Numbered from the stretch's first letter, positions 1 through 8,068 are shown. The stretch is 29,049 nucleotides of DNA from Parabacteroides sp. (GCA_020026285.1 JAHHQS010000032.1:1-29049), one strand, 5' to 3'. The notes: generated by a model from the letters alone, not told the origin. A program made the numbers and translations.

Positions 1-56
1 TCAATTGACTTTTGATTTTGAATTCGATTAACATAACTTAAGAGACACTAGTGATT

Positions 57-81
57 TTACTTATTAAAAATCAATAAGTAA
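57..81. repeat. Perfect 9-bp inverted repeat (hairpin)
   Basis: TTACTTATT at 57-65 pairs perfectly with AATAAGTAA at 73-81 across a 7-base loop. It lies downstream of the alpha/beta hydrolase (minus strand) and overlaps the stop of the possible small ORF 71-175. No T-run follows on the minus strand, so it is a poor intrinsic terminator. It may still protect an mRNA 3' end. Confidence 0.4.
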
Positions 82-175
82 GGAGAGTTACGAATACAGA
101 AGAGCCCCTTGTTGTCCAATTAGAGAACAAGATTCGGTCAGTGCTTTTTAGCGGATAAGTAAAATGAAACTTCAT
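71..175 (-). CDS. Possible 34-residue small protein
   Basis: This short ORF begins 11 bases after the stop of the alpha/beta hydrolase, in the same direction. Its ATG is preceded by AGGAAGAG, a purine-rich stretch that could serve as a ribosome binding site. The peptide is basic in its first half, contains RILFSNW at residues 14-20 and ends in a hydrophobic segment. From memory, an R-x-LF-x-x-W-[ST]-x-[KR]-G pattern occurs at the N-termini of some Bacteroidetes proteins, but I cannot verify this here. No function is assigned. It could equally be a chance ORF, since 34 codons is short. Confidence 0.3.
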   Translation of the reverse strand: MKFHFTYPLKSTDRILFSNWTTRGSSVFVTLLTY

Positions 176-186
176 CTCTTCCTGTT

Positions 187-1134
187 TTATTTGATATAGT
201 TGCTTACGAAGTTACGTACACGGTCAGTATATTCCTCCGGATAATTCTGATAAGACTTAGCATGTGCAGTTTTAGGAACAATCCATAATTCTTTTGGCTC
301 AGGTTTGGCTGCATAAACCTCATGAACCATATAAGTCGGAACATATTTATCGGCATCACCATGAATAAAGAACATAGGTAATTTGCACTTAGCTACTTGT
401 TTTACAGCCGAAGCTTCTTTGAAATCCCATCCTAACTGAAGATTGCAAAGCCAGCTACTAACATACAGTAGGGGAAAAGCCGGTAAACCAAATTGCTCTT
501 TTAGTTCCTTTTCAAATTGGTCCCAAACACTTGTATAGCCACAGTCTTCAACAAAACACTTCACATAATCAGGCAAAAGTTCCCCTGAAGTCATCATTGT
601 AGTTGCTGCTCCCATGGAAATACCATGAACTACCGCTTCAATAGAATCTCCAAATAGTGTAGGTGCTAAAGATATCCATTGCATTACATCTTTGCGGTCA
701 AGCCAACCCATCTGAATGGCTTCTCCTTCAGTCAGTCCCGAAAAACGCAAATCGGGGATTAAGACATTATAATCCAAGGAGTGATTGTAAAGATATCCAA
801 TGTGGAACATACGAACTGCACTATCTGTATATCCGTGAACGATAACTGCAGTCTTTCGAGTGGGTTGTGATGCATGGGCATAATAGGCATGCATACGGAC
901 ACCATCGGGCGCAGTGATAAATGTATCACGTAACGCTTTATGCTGATTCAGACTGTCTAACCACGGACGGATTTGAGGATAGGTATCACACATACGTTTC
1001 ATAGTAGCTTCTTGGTCTATATTTTCATTTGCCGGACGAAGGGCGTAATCAATCATATAGAATCCACCCCCGACGCAGATACTTGTCAGAAGCAGTAAAA
1101 CACAAATAATTGTAATACCTATTCTTTTATTCAT
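187..1134 (-). CDS. Exported/membrane-anchored alpha/beta hydrolase
   Basis: A serine hydrolase of the alpha/beta fold, 315 residues. Residues 5-25 form a hydrophobic N-terminal segment with short positive lead (MNKR), so the enzyme is either secreted or tethered to the inner membrane facing the periplasm. The nucleophile elbow GISMG places Ser173. The acid is Asp262 in HGDADKYVP (258-266) and the base is His291 in KTAHAK, giving a complete triad. HGYTDS at 100-105 probably supplies the oxyanion hole. This arrangement fits the BAAT/peptidase S9-like hydrolases common in Bacteroidetes; the substrate (ester, peptide or acyl group) cannot be read from sequence. It is the last large gene of the minus-strand run and sits 97 bp downstream of aroE. 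I see no good promoter box in that gap. Confidence 0.85.
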   Translation of the reverse strand: MNKRIGITIICVLLLLTSICVGGGFYMIDYALRPANENIDQEATMKRMCDTYPQIRPWLDSLNQHKALRDTFITAPDGVRMHAYYAHASQPTRKTAVIVHGYTDSAVRMFHIGYLYNHSLDYNVLIPDLRFSGLTEGEAIQMGWLDRKDVMQWISLAPTLFGDSIEAVVHGISMGAATTMMTSGELLPDYVKCFVEDCGYTSVWDQFEKELKEQFGLPAFPLLYVSSWLCNLQLGWDFKEASAVKQVAKCKLPMFFIHGDADKYVPTYMVHEVYAAKPEPKELWIVPKTAHAKSYQNYPEEYTDRVRNFVSNYIK

Positions 1135-1174
1135 ACCGAGTAGAAAAAAACTAAAAAATACAATCAGCTACCTT

Positions 1175-1201
1175 TAGAGCAACAACCTATGTAATGCTCT
1201 A
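1175..1201 (-). terminator. Weak hairpin after aroE
   Basis: TAGAGCA (1175-1181) pairs with TGCTCTA (1195-1201) across a 13-base loop, between the aroE stop and the hydrolase start. No T-run follows on the minus strand, so termination here would be weak or Rho-assisted, and readthrough into the hydrolase is plausible. Confidence 0.3.
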
Positions 1202-1231
1202 TGTCAGCCTTATAACCTCAGAACTAAGAAA

Positions 1232-1975
1232 TTATTTGTTCCAAATATCCCAAGAACCAAACGCCTGAAGGAGCAACATCTCCAATCCATTTTTTACGGT
1301 AGCACCATAGTCGGCTCCCTTCTTCATGAAAAGCGTAGTATCTGGATTATATAACAAATCATACAATAAATGCTGTGAAGTCAGACATTCATAAGGAATA
1401 TCGGGACACTCATCAGCCTTTGGATACATACCGATAGGCGTACAGTTGACAATAACCTTATATTCATTCATAATTTCAGGTGTGAGGTCATCGTAAGTAA
1501 TCGTATGCTCATCTTTATGCGTTCTTGATACAAACAACGTTTCAAGACCCAGTTTATGTAAGCCATGATTAATAGCTTTAGAAGCACCACCAGTTCCGAG
1601 AATCAGCGCTTTTTTATGCTGAGGTTCCAACATAGATTCAATAGATTGTGTGAATCCCAATACATCAGAATTGTAACCAGTCAGAAAAGGTTTACCTTTG
1701 ACATGGGTCACCTTGACAACGTTTACTGCACCAATAGCTTTGGCATCCTTATCAATAGCATTTAAATAAGGAATCACCTGTTCCTTATAAGGAATTGTTA
1801 CATTAAAACCAACCAAGTTCGGATTAGATGCAATAACCTTTGCCAAATCTTTAATGGAAGGAATTTCAAAGTTCACATATTCCGCATCAATAAGCTCCGA
1901 ATGAAATTTCTCATTGAAAAAGTTCTTTGAAAAAGAATGTCCGAGCGGATAACCAATTAAGCCAAATTTTTTCAT
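1232..1975 (-). CDS. aroE: Shikimate dehydrogenase
   Basis: Reduces 3-dehydroshikimate to shikimate with NADPH, the fourth step of the shikimate route to aromatic amino acids and folate/menaquinone precursors; cytosolic. The shikimate site is visible as SFS (14-16), NVTIPYK with catalytic Lys64, Asn85 in GAVN and Asp104 in YNSD. The dinucleotide loop is GTGGASKA (127-134), and SRT (150-152) at the end of the second strand suits NADP(H). NCTPIGM (178-183 region) is the usual family motif. At 247 residues it is shorter than the roughly 270 of E. coli AroE, as is common for Bacteroidetes. Its start lies 18 bp after the menG stop, so the two are very likely cotranscribed, and shikimate and menaquinone chemistry are linked through chorismate. 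Confidence 0.95.
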   Translation of the reverse strand: MKKFGLIGYPLGHSFSKNFFNEKFHSELIDAEYVNFEIPSIKDLAKVIASNPNLVGFNVTIPYKEQVIPYLNAIDKDAKAIGAVNVVKVTHVKGKPFLTGYNSDVLGFTQSIESMLEPQHKKALILGTGGASKAINHGLHKLGLETLFVSRTHKDEHTITYDDLTPEIMNEYKVIVNCTPIGMYPKADECPDIPYECLTSQHLLYDLLYNPDTTLFMKKGADYGATVKNGLEMLLLQAFGSWDIWNK

Positions 1976-1993
1976 GTCCGTAAAAGTAAATAG

Positions 1994-2734
1994 TTATTTC
2001 GTTGCAAAATAAAGGGTACAGACACCCATTGTCAGTCTTTTGAAAGACACCTGACTGAATCCAGCTTTCCGAATAATATTTTGCATAATTTCGCCCTGTG
2101 GAAAGGCTTTGATAGATTCTGGCAGGTACGTATATGCGCTACGATCTTTAGACATAAGTTTGCCGATTGTCGGGATAACCACTTTAGAATAAAGAGCATA
2201 GAGCTGCTTCATAGGGAAACCTTCCGGTTGTGAGAGTTCCAAGATGACCAGATGACCACCAGGTACAAGTACACGGTGCATTTCCTTTAACCCCTGGTCG
2301 AGGTTTTCAAAGTTTCTGATACCAAAAGCTACAGTTATGGCATCAAAACGATTATCGGCGAAGGTGAGGGCAGTGCAATCTTCCTTTGCGAAAGAAATTT
2401 GTTTATCCAATCCCGCTGCTTTCACTTTCTCTCGACCAACGTTCATCATACCTTCCGAAATATCAGTGCCAATGAGCTCTTTCGGCTGAAGAACCCGACA
2501 TGCCTGTATGGCAAAATCGCCAGTGCCAGTAGCCACGTCCATCATCGTTTGCGGATGAAAAGCCTTTAGCTTATTAATAGCTTTACGTCTCCAGCTCTTG
2601 TCAATACCCATAGAGAGCACATGGTTTAAGTTATCATACGTAGGTGCAATGTTGTCAAACATTTTTTCTACTTGTACAGTTTTTCTTTCGTCTTCGTTGT
2701 ACGGCTTTACGTTTTCTTGTGGATAATTAGACAT
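1994..2734 (-). CDS. ubiE/menG: Demethylmenaquinone methyltransferase
   Basis: Transfers a methyl group from S-adenosylmethionine to demethylmenaquinone, the last step of menaquinone synthesis. Bacteroidales make menaquinone and not ubiquinone, so MenG activity is expected. SAM motif I is DVATGTGDF (66-74), followed by GTDIS (89-93). Family signatures are [17 protein letters not shown] (33-49) and RVLVPGG (154-160), with VAFGIRNF (135-142) between. The reading frame extends 17 codons further upstream to 2785. I chose the ATG at 2734 (protein starting MSNYPQENV) because homologues begin near this point and the upstream codons show no family similarity. The 246-residue product is normal in length. 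It sits 18 bp upstream of aroE and 129 bp downstream of purC. Confidence 0.93.
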   Translation of the reverse strand: MSNYPQENVKPYNEDERKTVQVEKMFDNIAPTYDNLNHVLSMGIDKSWRRKAINKLKAFHPQTMMDVATGTGDFAIQACRVLQPKELIGTDISEGMMNVGREKVKAAGLDKQISFAKEDCTALTFADNRFDAITVAFGIRNFENLDQGLKEMHRVLVPGGHLVILELSQPEGFPMKQLYALYSKVVIPTIGKLMSKDRSAYTYLPESIKAFPQGEIMQNIIRKAGFSQVSFKRLTMGVCTLYFATK

Positions 2735-2802
2735 ATATGGAGATATATTAAAAGAAACTTTAGTGATATAGGGACCAGTGCCCAATAGTTTAGAAATACG
2801 GA

Positions 2803-2827
2803 TGCCGACCCTTGCGAAGGATCGGCA
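2803..2827 (-). terminator. Hairpin after purC, possible terminator
   Basis: TGCCGACCCTT (2803-2813) and AAGGATCGGCA (2817-2827) form an 11-bp stem with one mismatch and a 3-base loop, located 36 bp past the purC stop. The minus-strand tail (TCCGTATTTC) is only mildly T-rich. It may separate purC from menG, or partly attenuate the downstream genes. Confidence 0.45.
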
Positions 2828-2863
2828 AACCTTATTTCAATATAATTGTTATTAGAATCTAAC

Positions 2864-3811
2864 TTATTTATTCAAATATTCAGTTACATTCTTTTCGATA
2901 CGTTCGCTCAAAGCTTCAGTGTCAGCCTTAACGAAAGTTTCGCCAGTGATGTGTTCGAACAATTCGATGTAACGATTGCTGATAGATTCAACGATAGCTG
3001 GAGTCATTTCAGGAACAGTCTGTCCTTCTTTACCCTGGAAGCCGTTGTCCATCAACCATTCACGAACGAATTCTTTAGAAAGCTGTTTCTGAGCTTCGCC
3101 TTTTTCGAAACGTTCCTGGTAGCCTTCTGAGTAGAAATAACGGCTTGAGTCTGGAGTATGGATTTCATCCATCAAATAAATCTGGCCATTATGTTTACCA
3201 AATTCATATTTTGTATCTACCAAGATTAAGCCACGCTGAGCAGCGATTTCTGTACCACGTTCAAACAAAGCCATTGTATATTTTTCCAAAAGAGCATATT
3301 CTTCAGGAGTAGCAAGACCTTGAGCCAAGATTTCTTCTTTAGAAATATCTTCATCGTGTGCACCGATTTCAGCCTTAGTAGTAGGAGTGATGATAGGATG
3401 TGGGAATTTTTCGTTTTCACGCATACCTTCTGGAAGAGTGATACCGCAGATTTCACGAACACCACTTTTATAAGCACGCCATGCGCTTCCGCAAAGGTAA
3501 CCACGAACGATCATTTCTACAGGGAAACCTTCACACATTACACCTACAGTGACCATTGGGTCTGGAGTAGCTAATTTCCAGTTAGGACAGATGTCTGTAG
3601 TTGCATCCAAGAATTTAGCAGCAATCTGATTCAACATTTGTCCTTTGTAAGGGATACCTTCAGGTAAAACTACGTCGAAAGCAGAGATACGGTCTGAAGC
3701 AACCATTACTAATTTTTCATCATTGATGTTGTACACATCACGTACTTTACCGTGGTAAACACTTTTCTGACCCGGAAAGTTAAAATCTGTTTTTGTTAAT
3801 GCTTTACTCAT
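2864..3811 (-). CDS. purC: SAICAR synthase (phosphoribosylaminoimidazole-succinocarboxamide synthase)
   Basis: Ligates aspartate to CAIR with ATP to form SAICAR in purine biosynthesis; cytosolic. Diagnostic motifs are GKVRDVY (21-27, nucleotide-binding loop), [20 protein letters not shown] (38-57), [15 protein letters not shown] (100-114) and LVDTKYEFG near residue 200. At 315 residues it is the long form, resembling yeast ADE1 in length more than the about 237-residue E. coli PurC. The gap to phoH upstream is 80 bp and contains no TAnnTTTG box that I can see on the minus strand, so purC probably relies on transcription from the phoH promoter. A 13-bp direct repeat lies in that gap. Confidence 0.96.
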   Translation of the reverse strand: MSKALTKTDFNFPGQKSVYHGKVRDVYNINDEKLVMVASDRISAFDVVLPEGIPYKGQMLNQIAAKFLDATTDICPNWKLATPDPMVTVGVMCEGFPVEMIVRGYLCGSAWRAYKSGVREICGITLPEGMRENEKFPHPIITPTTKAEIGAHDEDISKEEILAQGLATPEEYALLEKYTMALFERGTEIAAQRGLILVDTKYEFGKHNGQIYLMDEIHTPDSSRYFYSEGYQERFEKGEAQKQLSKEFVREWLMDNGFQGKEGQTVPEMTPAIVESISNRYIELFEHITGETFVKADTEALSERIEKNVTEYLNK

Positions 3812-3860
3812 TTCCTAATTCTATTATGTTATGAATTATGTTCTTATTTAGTTCTCATTC

Positions 3861-3892
3861 AATAAATGAAGCTAATCATAATAAATGAAGCT
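3861..3892. repeat. 13-bp direct repeat between phoH and purC
   Basis: AATAAATGAAGCT occurs at 3861-3873 and again at 3880-3892, a 19-bp period. The second copy runs into the phoH stop codon. It looks like a local duplication of the phoH 3' end. Confidence 0.6.
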
Positions 3893-4902
3893 TATTTTTC
3901 CTCTTTATTTTTAGCTTCTTCTTCTCTTAGTCTGGCAGCCTTACGCTCTTTACGTTCTGCTTTATCTTTTTCTTCGAACTTTTCATAAGCATCTACAATG
4001 CGTGTCACCAGTTTGTGACGCACGATATCTTTTTTGTTCAGTTCGATGAAACCGATACCTTTAACATCTTTCAATATACGGAGCGCCTGTACTAAACCAG
4101 AAGTCTGTGACGTTGGCAGGTCAATCTGAGTCATATCACCTGTGATAATCATCTTAGTATTCATACCCATACGAGTCAAAAACATCTTGATCTGCTGAGT
4201 AGTAGTATTCTGCGCTTCGTCCAAAATTACGACCGCATCATTCAATGTCCTACCACGCATAAATGCCAGTGGAGCAATCTGGATAACTTCCAATTCTAAC
4301 AATTCCTTTAATTTAGCAGCAGGAATCATATCCTGTAATGCATCATATAAAGGCTGTAGGTATGGATCAATTTTATCTTTCATATCTCCGGGAAGGAAAC
4401 CGAGTTTCTCACCAGCTTCAACCGCAGGTCTACTTAAAATGATACGTTTTATTTCTTTATTCTTGAGTGCACGTACGGCCAAGGCTATAGCTGTATAAGT
4501 TTTACCCGAGCCAGCAGGACCAATGGCAAAAATCATATCATTCTTTTCAAACTGTTTGACTAGTTTGACCTGATTAGCACTTCTTGGGATAATTGGCTTA
4601 CCTGTGACACTGAAAACAATGGCCTCACCCGTGTTTTCACGTTGTGGCGACTTGCCCTTGATGATGTCCAGGATTGTTTCTTCGTTTAGAGAATTGTATT
4701 TGACGCAGTATTTTTCCAAAGCTTGCACAGCTTCTTCAAAAGCGCACATTTCTTCTTCATCTCCCATGACCTTCATGACGTTTCCTCGCGCCACAATACG
4801 AAGTTTGGGAAATAAAGCTTTAATCATTTGTATATTGACGTTGTTCACGCCGTAGAAGATAACCGGATCGATATCTTCCAAAACAATATGTTTTTCTATC
4901 AT
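3892..4902 (-). CDS. phoH: PhoH-like ATPase
   Basis: A P-loop ATPase of the PhoH family (336 residues, usual length 320-350). The Walker A motif is GPAGSGKT (128-135) and the Walker B region is VVILDEAQN (224-232). A sensor-like stretch, MIITGDMTQIDLP, is at 251-263. The first 100 residues form the conserved N-terminal domain, and the C-terminal 30 residues are a highly charged Lys/Glu/Arg tail. PhoH proteins are linked to RNA metabolism and are often next to ybeY and ybeZ-type genes; that partner is not here. The biochemical role in Bacteroidetes is not established. It is the first gene of a minus-strand set leading into purC and has its own promoter behind the lysO terminator. Confidence 0.92.
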   Translation of the reverse strand: MIEKHIVLEDIDPVIFYGVNNVNIQMIKALFPKLRIVARGNVMKVMGDEEEMCAFEEAVQALEKYCVKYNSLNEETILDIIKGKSPQRENTGEAIVFSVTGKPIIPRSANQVKLVKQFEKNDMIFAIGPAGSGKTYTAIALAVRALKNKEIKRIILSRPAVEAGEKLGFLPGDMKDKIDPYLQPLYDALQDMIPAAKLKELLELEVIQIAPLAFMRGRTLNDAVVILDEAQNTTTQQIKMFLTRMGMNTKMIITGDMTQIDLPTSQTSGLVQALRILKDVKGIGFIELNKKDIVRHKLVTRIVDAYEKFEEKDKAERKERKAARLREEEAKNKEEK

Positions 4903-4940
4903 TCAGTTGTTAAGTAACGCTTTTATATCTATTCTTTTTG

Positions 4941-4975
4941 CAAAATTACGAAATCCTTTTGATTGTTGTATCAAA
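4941..4975 (-). promoter_or_regulatory. Predicted phoH promoter
   Basis: On the minus strand, TAATTTTG (4941-4948) matches the Bacteroidetes -7 consensus TAnnTTTG about 40 bp before the phoH start. A TTTG lies at 4972-4975, but the spacing is 23 bp and the usual value is about 20. Confidence 0.5.
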
Positions 4976-4984
4976 TGAGAATAC

Positions 4985-5020
4985 AAAAAATTCCAGCTTA
5001 CGAATGAAAGCTGGAATTTT
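4985..5020 (-). terminator. Intrinsic terminator of lysO
   Basis: A perfect 13-bp stem (4987-4999 with 5008-5020) and an 8-base loop start directly after the stop of the downstream lysO ORF. On the minus strand the hairpin runs into six Ts. This isolates lysO from phoH. Confidence 0.85.
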
Positions 5021-5021
5021 C

Positions 5022-5648
5022 TTATAATTGGCAAAAAAATGAAACGAAAAAAGGAACGGATGTGTCTATGAGAAGTCCGTGAAAAATAGCAATAGGAATC
5101 ATATCCTTTCCCGAACTTTGTGTGATAGCTGGGAGTACAACATCCATAGAATTAACTCCGGCGGCAGAAATCGGTGCGATTTTTCCAAAATATCGTGCTA
5201 TGAGCGGGGCTCCTAATAATGACATCATTTCACGAAAGATGTTTGAAAGGAGTGCTATCGTTCCTAATTCGGTTGCTAACTGGAGGCCTAATGACGGCTC
5301 TTTTATCTGTGTAATCAAGATAGAAGATAATGAGTAGTAGGCAAAGCCGCTTCCAACCGCAAGACAATCAAATACGCTCCATTGTGAGAGCAACAGACTG
5401 GCTAATGCAGAGAAAAGGAGAGTCCCGCTCACCGTAGCTAACGGAATGAGCAAAAATTTTGGTTGAAAGTTAAATATAATATTTTTAAAATCTTTACTTG
5501 ACCCGATACTTAATCCTACTTGCAACATCAGTGCATAGACTATATACATTGAAACGTTTGCTTTCTGAAAGTCGAACGGTATTAAATTCAGCAGGCCTAA
5601 TATGCATCCTGCGATGAAAAAGAGTAAAACAATAACGCTTCCTTTCAT
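5022..5648 (-). CDS. lysO: LysO-type lysine exporter, C-terminal part
   Basis: A 208-residue, very hydrophobic inner-membrane protein that matches the larger part of the LysO (YbjE, DUF340) family of L-lysine exporters. About six membrane segments can be seen. Conserved-looking stretches include LQVGLSIGSS (42-51), GSGFAYYSLSSILIT and NSMDVVLPAITQSSGKD. E. coli LysO is one chain of about 300 residues; here the N-terminal portion is a separate ORF whose stop overlaps this start by four bases (ATGA). That geometry points to translational coupling and to two chains that assemble into one transporter. The export function is inferred from the family. The gene ends in a strong terminator. Confidence 0.85.
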   Translation of the reverse strand: MKGSVIVLLFFIAGCILGLLNLIPFDFQKANVSMYIVYALMLQVGLSIGSSKDFKNIIFNFQPKFLLIPLATVSGTLLFSALASLLLSQWSVFDCLAVGSGFAYYSLSSILITQIKEPSLGLQLATELGTIALLSNIFREMMSLLGAPLIARYFGKIAPISAAGVNSMDVVLPAITQSSGKDMIPIAIFHGLLIDTSVPFFVSFFCQL

Positions 5649-6022
5649 AACTCAACTTCTTTTTTAGCGGTTTCAGATATAGATGTCTTAGTTGCTTCAA
5701 GTATCTCTGGATTCTCTGATTTTATAGAATCAGTTTTTTCTGTAGTTTCTTGCGTTTCGGTTCGGAAGAAAAAACGCATTACCATCCACGCAGCTAATAC
5801 ACTGCCGCATGTTGCAGAAACAGAAATAACTGCTGCCTGCCATCCGAAATTTCCTAAATTACCAATAAGTTCCTTATTTGAGCCTATTGTTACTCCCATA
5901 ATGAATAGTAGAAGGAAAATAGTCATTGAAATGGTCTTTTCAGTGTTTTGAAGAATGGATTTGTGACGGAACAAATACCCCAGTGAAATTCCCGTCATCA
6001 TCGTTGCAACAATCGAAAACAT
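5645..6022 (-). CDS. lysO: LysO-type lysine exporter, N-terminal part
   Basis: A 125-residue protein with three predicted membrane segments at about residues 2-17, 30-48 and 62-85. It corresponds to the N-terminal portion of LysO (DUF340). Residues 88-125 form a hydrophilic tail rich in Glu, Thr, Ser and Lys with no counterpart expected inside a one-chain transporter. The ORF stops in a 4-base overlap with the second lysO ORF. I believe a two-gene LysO is a normal form in Bacteroidales and not a recent frameshift: both parts have clean starts and the overlap is of the coupling type. The gene has a long leader (about 160 nt) with a near-consensus promoter and a hairpin. Confidence 0.8.
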   Translation of the reverse strand: MFSIVATMMTGISLGYLFRHKSILQNTEKTISMTIFLLLFIMGVTIGSNKELIGNLGNFGWQAAVISVSATCGSVLAAWMVMRFFFRTETQETTEKTDSIKSENPEILEATKTSISETAKKEVEL

Positions 6023-6069
6023 AGTCTGAAGTTTGTTTAATTGGTTTATAATAATGTTAGTCAGTCTCT

Positions 6070-6169
6070 AAACCTAAAATAATATATAAAATCTTGACTC
6101 ATGGGCACAAAAAAAAGTCGGTTTCACTTTGACGTGAAACTGGCTTTTCTATATCAGTATCTTAGGTTT
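6070..6169 (-). ncRNA. Structured lysO leader (possible attenuator or small RNA)
   Basis: In minus-strand RNA, the bases of 6158-6169 (AAACCUAAGAUA) can pair with those of 6070-6081 (UAUUUUAGGUUU) over 12 bp with one G-U. After a 3-base bulge, five more pairs follow. Inside lies a hairpin with a perfect GUUUCAC/GUGAAAC core, extended by AAAAG/CUUUU, that runs into eight Us (6112-6119 region). The layout allows either early termination, giving an RNA of about 70 nt, or a full leader closed by the long helix. The hairpin alone has two A-C mismatches on the minus strand but G-U pairs on the plus strand, so the functional strand is not certain. I do not recognise it as a known riboswitch class. 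Confidence 0.4.
6113..6148. terminator. Terminator-like hairpin / palindrome in lysO leader
   Basis: GTTTCAC (6121-6127) and GTGAAAC (6134-6140) flank a 6-base loop, with longer A-rich and T-rich arms outside. Reading on the minus strand, eight Ts follow. It could be an intrinsic terminator, or the 20-bp palindrome could be an operator within the transcribed leader. Confidence 0.5.
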
Positions 6170-6188
6170 CTTGTTTATTTTTGCGTGG

Positions 6189-6220
6189 CAAAGGTACTCC
6201 TTTTATGCATATTTTCCAAA
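6189..6220 (-). promoter_or_regulatory. Predicted lysO promoter (near-perfect match)
   Basis: TTTG (6217-6220) and TACCTTTG (6189-6196) on the minus strand are separated by exactly 20 bp. This matches the Bacteroidetes -33/-7 promoter (TTTG, TAnnTTTG). Transcription would start near 6183. Confidence 0.75.
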
Positions 6221-6266
6221 TATTTATAAGTATTATCTTCGTTTTTTTTATTATTGCTTTAAATCG

Positions 6267-6299
6267 TTAGGTGTAAAGATTGAAAAAATCTTATATTTG
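6267..6299 (+). promoter_or_regulatory. Predicted promoter of the M23/C69 operon
   Basis: TATATTTG at 6292-6299 matches TAnnTTTG. TTAG at 6267-6270, 21 bp upstream, is a one-mismatch -33 element. The start would be near 6306, about 75 bp before the peptidase ATG. Confidence 0.55.
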
Positions 6300-6381
6300 C
6301 AAACTTGAGTTTGAATGAGTTTTGATTTATGATAAAATTTATTTAAACTCAAGAATAGGGAAGATAGAATGAGTTGATAAA

Positions 6382-8049
6382 ATGCAAAAGATACAGAAAA
6401 TACTCCTATATATATTGGTGCTAATCTGTCCGATGTGGTTACAAGGAAAAGATTCGCTAACCTATTGTTCACCTTTTGACTTACCATTGTTACTGAGTGC
6501 AAATTTTGGTGAATTACGTCCGAATCATTTTCACAATGGATTGGATATAAAAACAAAAGGTAGCGTAGGACATCCCATTAAATGTATTGCCGATGGATAC
6601 GTCGTGCGAGCAAAAGTGCAGCATGGTGGATATGGTCAGGCTATTTATGTAGCCCATCCTAATGGACAAACATCTGTATATGGACATATCATACGATTTG
6701 CTCCACAAGTGGAGAAACGCATAAGGTCGTATCAGTATGAACACGAAACTTTTGTATGTGATATGTATTTTTCGCCCGATGAATTTCCTGTAAAACAAGG
6801 ACAAATCATTGCGTGGAGTGGAAATGAGGGCTCTTCTGGTGGTCCCCATCTTCATTTGGAACTAAGAAAAACGGCAACAGATGAATACTTGAACCCCATG
6901 CCTTATTATAAAAAATGGCTGAAAGATACGAAGGCTCCCGTAGCTTCTCATCTGGCTCTTTATCCGGTAGAAGGTAAAGGAGTGGTAGAGGGATCTTCAA
7001 CAAGAAAAAAACTGATTCGAACGAATGCTGCTTCTATAGTGTTGCATGCCTGGGGAGATGTTTATGCTGGTGTGAGTGCGAAAGATTTGATGGATAACAC
7101 TTCAAATGTTTATGGAGTACACCAACTGGTGTTGTATGTTGATGATACAGAAGTGTTTCGTAGTACAACCGATGCGGTTTTACCTGATGAAAACAGAATG
7201 ATCAACTCGTTTGTTGACTATGACGAACGTGTACGTTCTCGCAGATGGATTATGCGCTGTTACAAAGCACCTGGAAATCGTTTACGTATGCTCGACGGAG
7301 GAACAACTCGTGGAGTATTTACAATCAACGAAGAAAGAATGTATAAGTTACGCTTTGAGCTAGAGGATAATTTCGGCAACAAGAGCGTGTATCGAATGAA
7401 AGTATTGGGTAAAAAACAACCTATTCCAAAAAAGAGTGAAACAAAGGGCGTATTACTCACACCTTCGAATCTTTCCGTTATTCAACGTCCAGGTTTGGAA
7501 GTTGTAATTCCAAAAGGTAGCGTATATGAAGATGCACCACTTGACATTACAATAACAAATGATAGTTTAGGCGTTTCCAATAGATATACGCTAGATGCAG
7601 GAAATACACCATTTCATGGGTATTGTACATTGGCCCTTGGAATGAAACGAATGTCCGTTGTAGATACTACAAAATACTATATATTACAGGAATATAAGGG
7701 GTGGAAATCGCCGGTTGATGGAAAAGTTGAAGGAAGGTGGATACGTGGTAAAATACGTTCTCTTGGAACTTTCACCGTAAAAGTAGATACCATAGCACCG
7801 AAAGTAACGCCCATAGACCAGCCAAGATGGCGTTCTTCACGAAATATTCGTTTTCGGGTAAGTGACGGTGAATCGGGAGTAGACCAATATAAGGTCTATG
7901 TGGATGGTAAATTTGTTCTTTTCGGATTGAAGAAAGGAATACTTATCATTCAAGATAAGGATAAAATCAAAAAGGGTGTTCCACACAAGTTGATTGTACA
8001 AGTGACTGACAAATGTGGCAATGAAACTAAGAAACAATTTAAATATTAA
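6382..8049 (+). CDS. Secreted M23 family metallopeptidase
   Basis: A 555-residue zinc endopeptidase. Residues 1-22 form a signal peptide (KIQK then a hydrophobic run, ending QG-K). The lysostaphin-like catalytic domain follows directly at about 30-175. Zinc ligands are His51 and Asp55 in HNGLD and His158 in HLH (156-158), with His156 as the likely general base; YGH at 100-102 is also typical. An insertion of about 35 residues (105-140) separates YGH from the GQIIAWSGN segment. The remaining 370 residues are beta-rich and may be Ig-like or carbohydrate-binding, but I do not recognise named domains. M23 enzymes usually cleave peptidoglycan cross-bridges or stems. The C69 dipeptidase gene follows after 19 bp, so the two exported peptidases are probably cotranscribed. 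Confidence 0.9.
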   Translation: MQKIQKILLYILVLICPMWLQGKDSLTYCSPFDLPLLLSANFGELRPNHFHNGLDIKTKGSVGHPIKCIADGYVVRAKVQHGGYGQAIYVAHPNGQTSVYGHIIRFAPQVEKRIRSYQYEHETFVCDMYFSPDEFPVKQGQIIAWSGNEGSSGGPHLHLELRKTATDEYLNPMPYYKKWLKDTKAPVASHLALYPVEGKGVVEGSSTRKKLIRTNAASIVLHAWGDVYAGVSAKDLMDNTSNVYGVHQLVLYVDDTEVFRSTTDAVLPDENRMINSFVDYDERVRSRRWIMRCYKAPGNRLRMLDGGTTRGVFTINEERMYKLRFELEDNFGNKSVYRMKVLGKKQPIPKKSETKGVLLTPSNLSVIQRPGLEVVIPKGSVYEDAPLDITITNDSLGVSNRYTLDAGNTPFHGYCTLALGMKRMSVVDTTKYYILQEYKGWKSPVDGKVEGRWIRGKIRSLGTFTVKVDTIAPKVTPIDQPRWRSSRNIRFRVSDGESGVDQYKVYVDGKFVLFGLKKGILIIQDKDKIKKGVPHKLIVQVTDKCGNETKKQFKY

Positions 8050-8068
8050 CTAAATATATCTTAATATC

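Larger units (their letters stand above)
6023..6381. other. Divergent control region between lysO and the M23 peptidase gene
   Basis: This 359-bp gap holds two divergent predicted promoters: one for lysO at 6189-6220 (minus) and one for the peptidase at 6267-6299 (plus). It also holds a hairpin with a T-run in the lysO leader (6113-6148) and a 12-bp complementary pair that encloses it (6070-6081 with 6158-6169). I see no ORF of note. Confidence 0.7.

Noticed and set aside
1..34. Possible gene start on the minus strand running off the left edge (ATG at 34)
   Set aside because: Only 11 codons are visible and nothing supports it.
2735..2785. Longer N-terminus for the menaquinone methyltransferase
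   Set aside because: The 17 extra codons show no family similarity; homologues begin near MSNYPQ.
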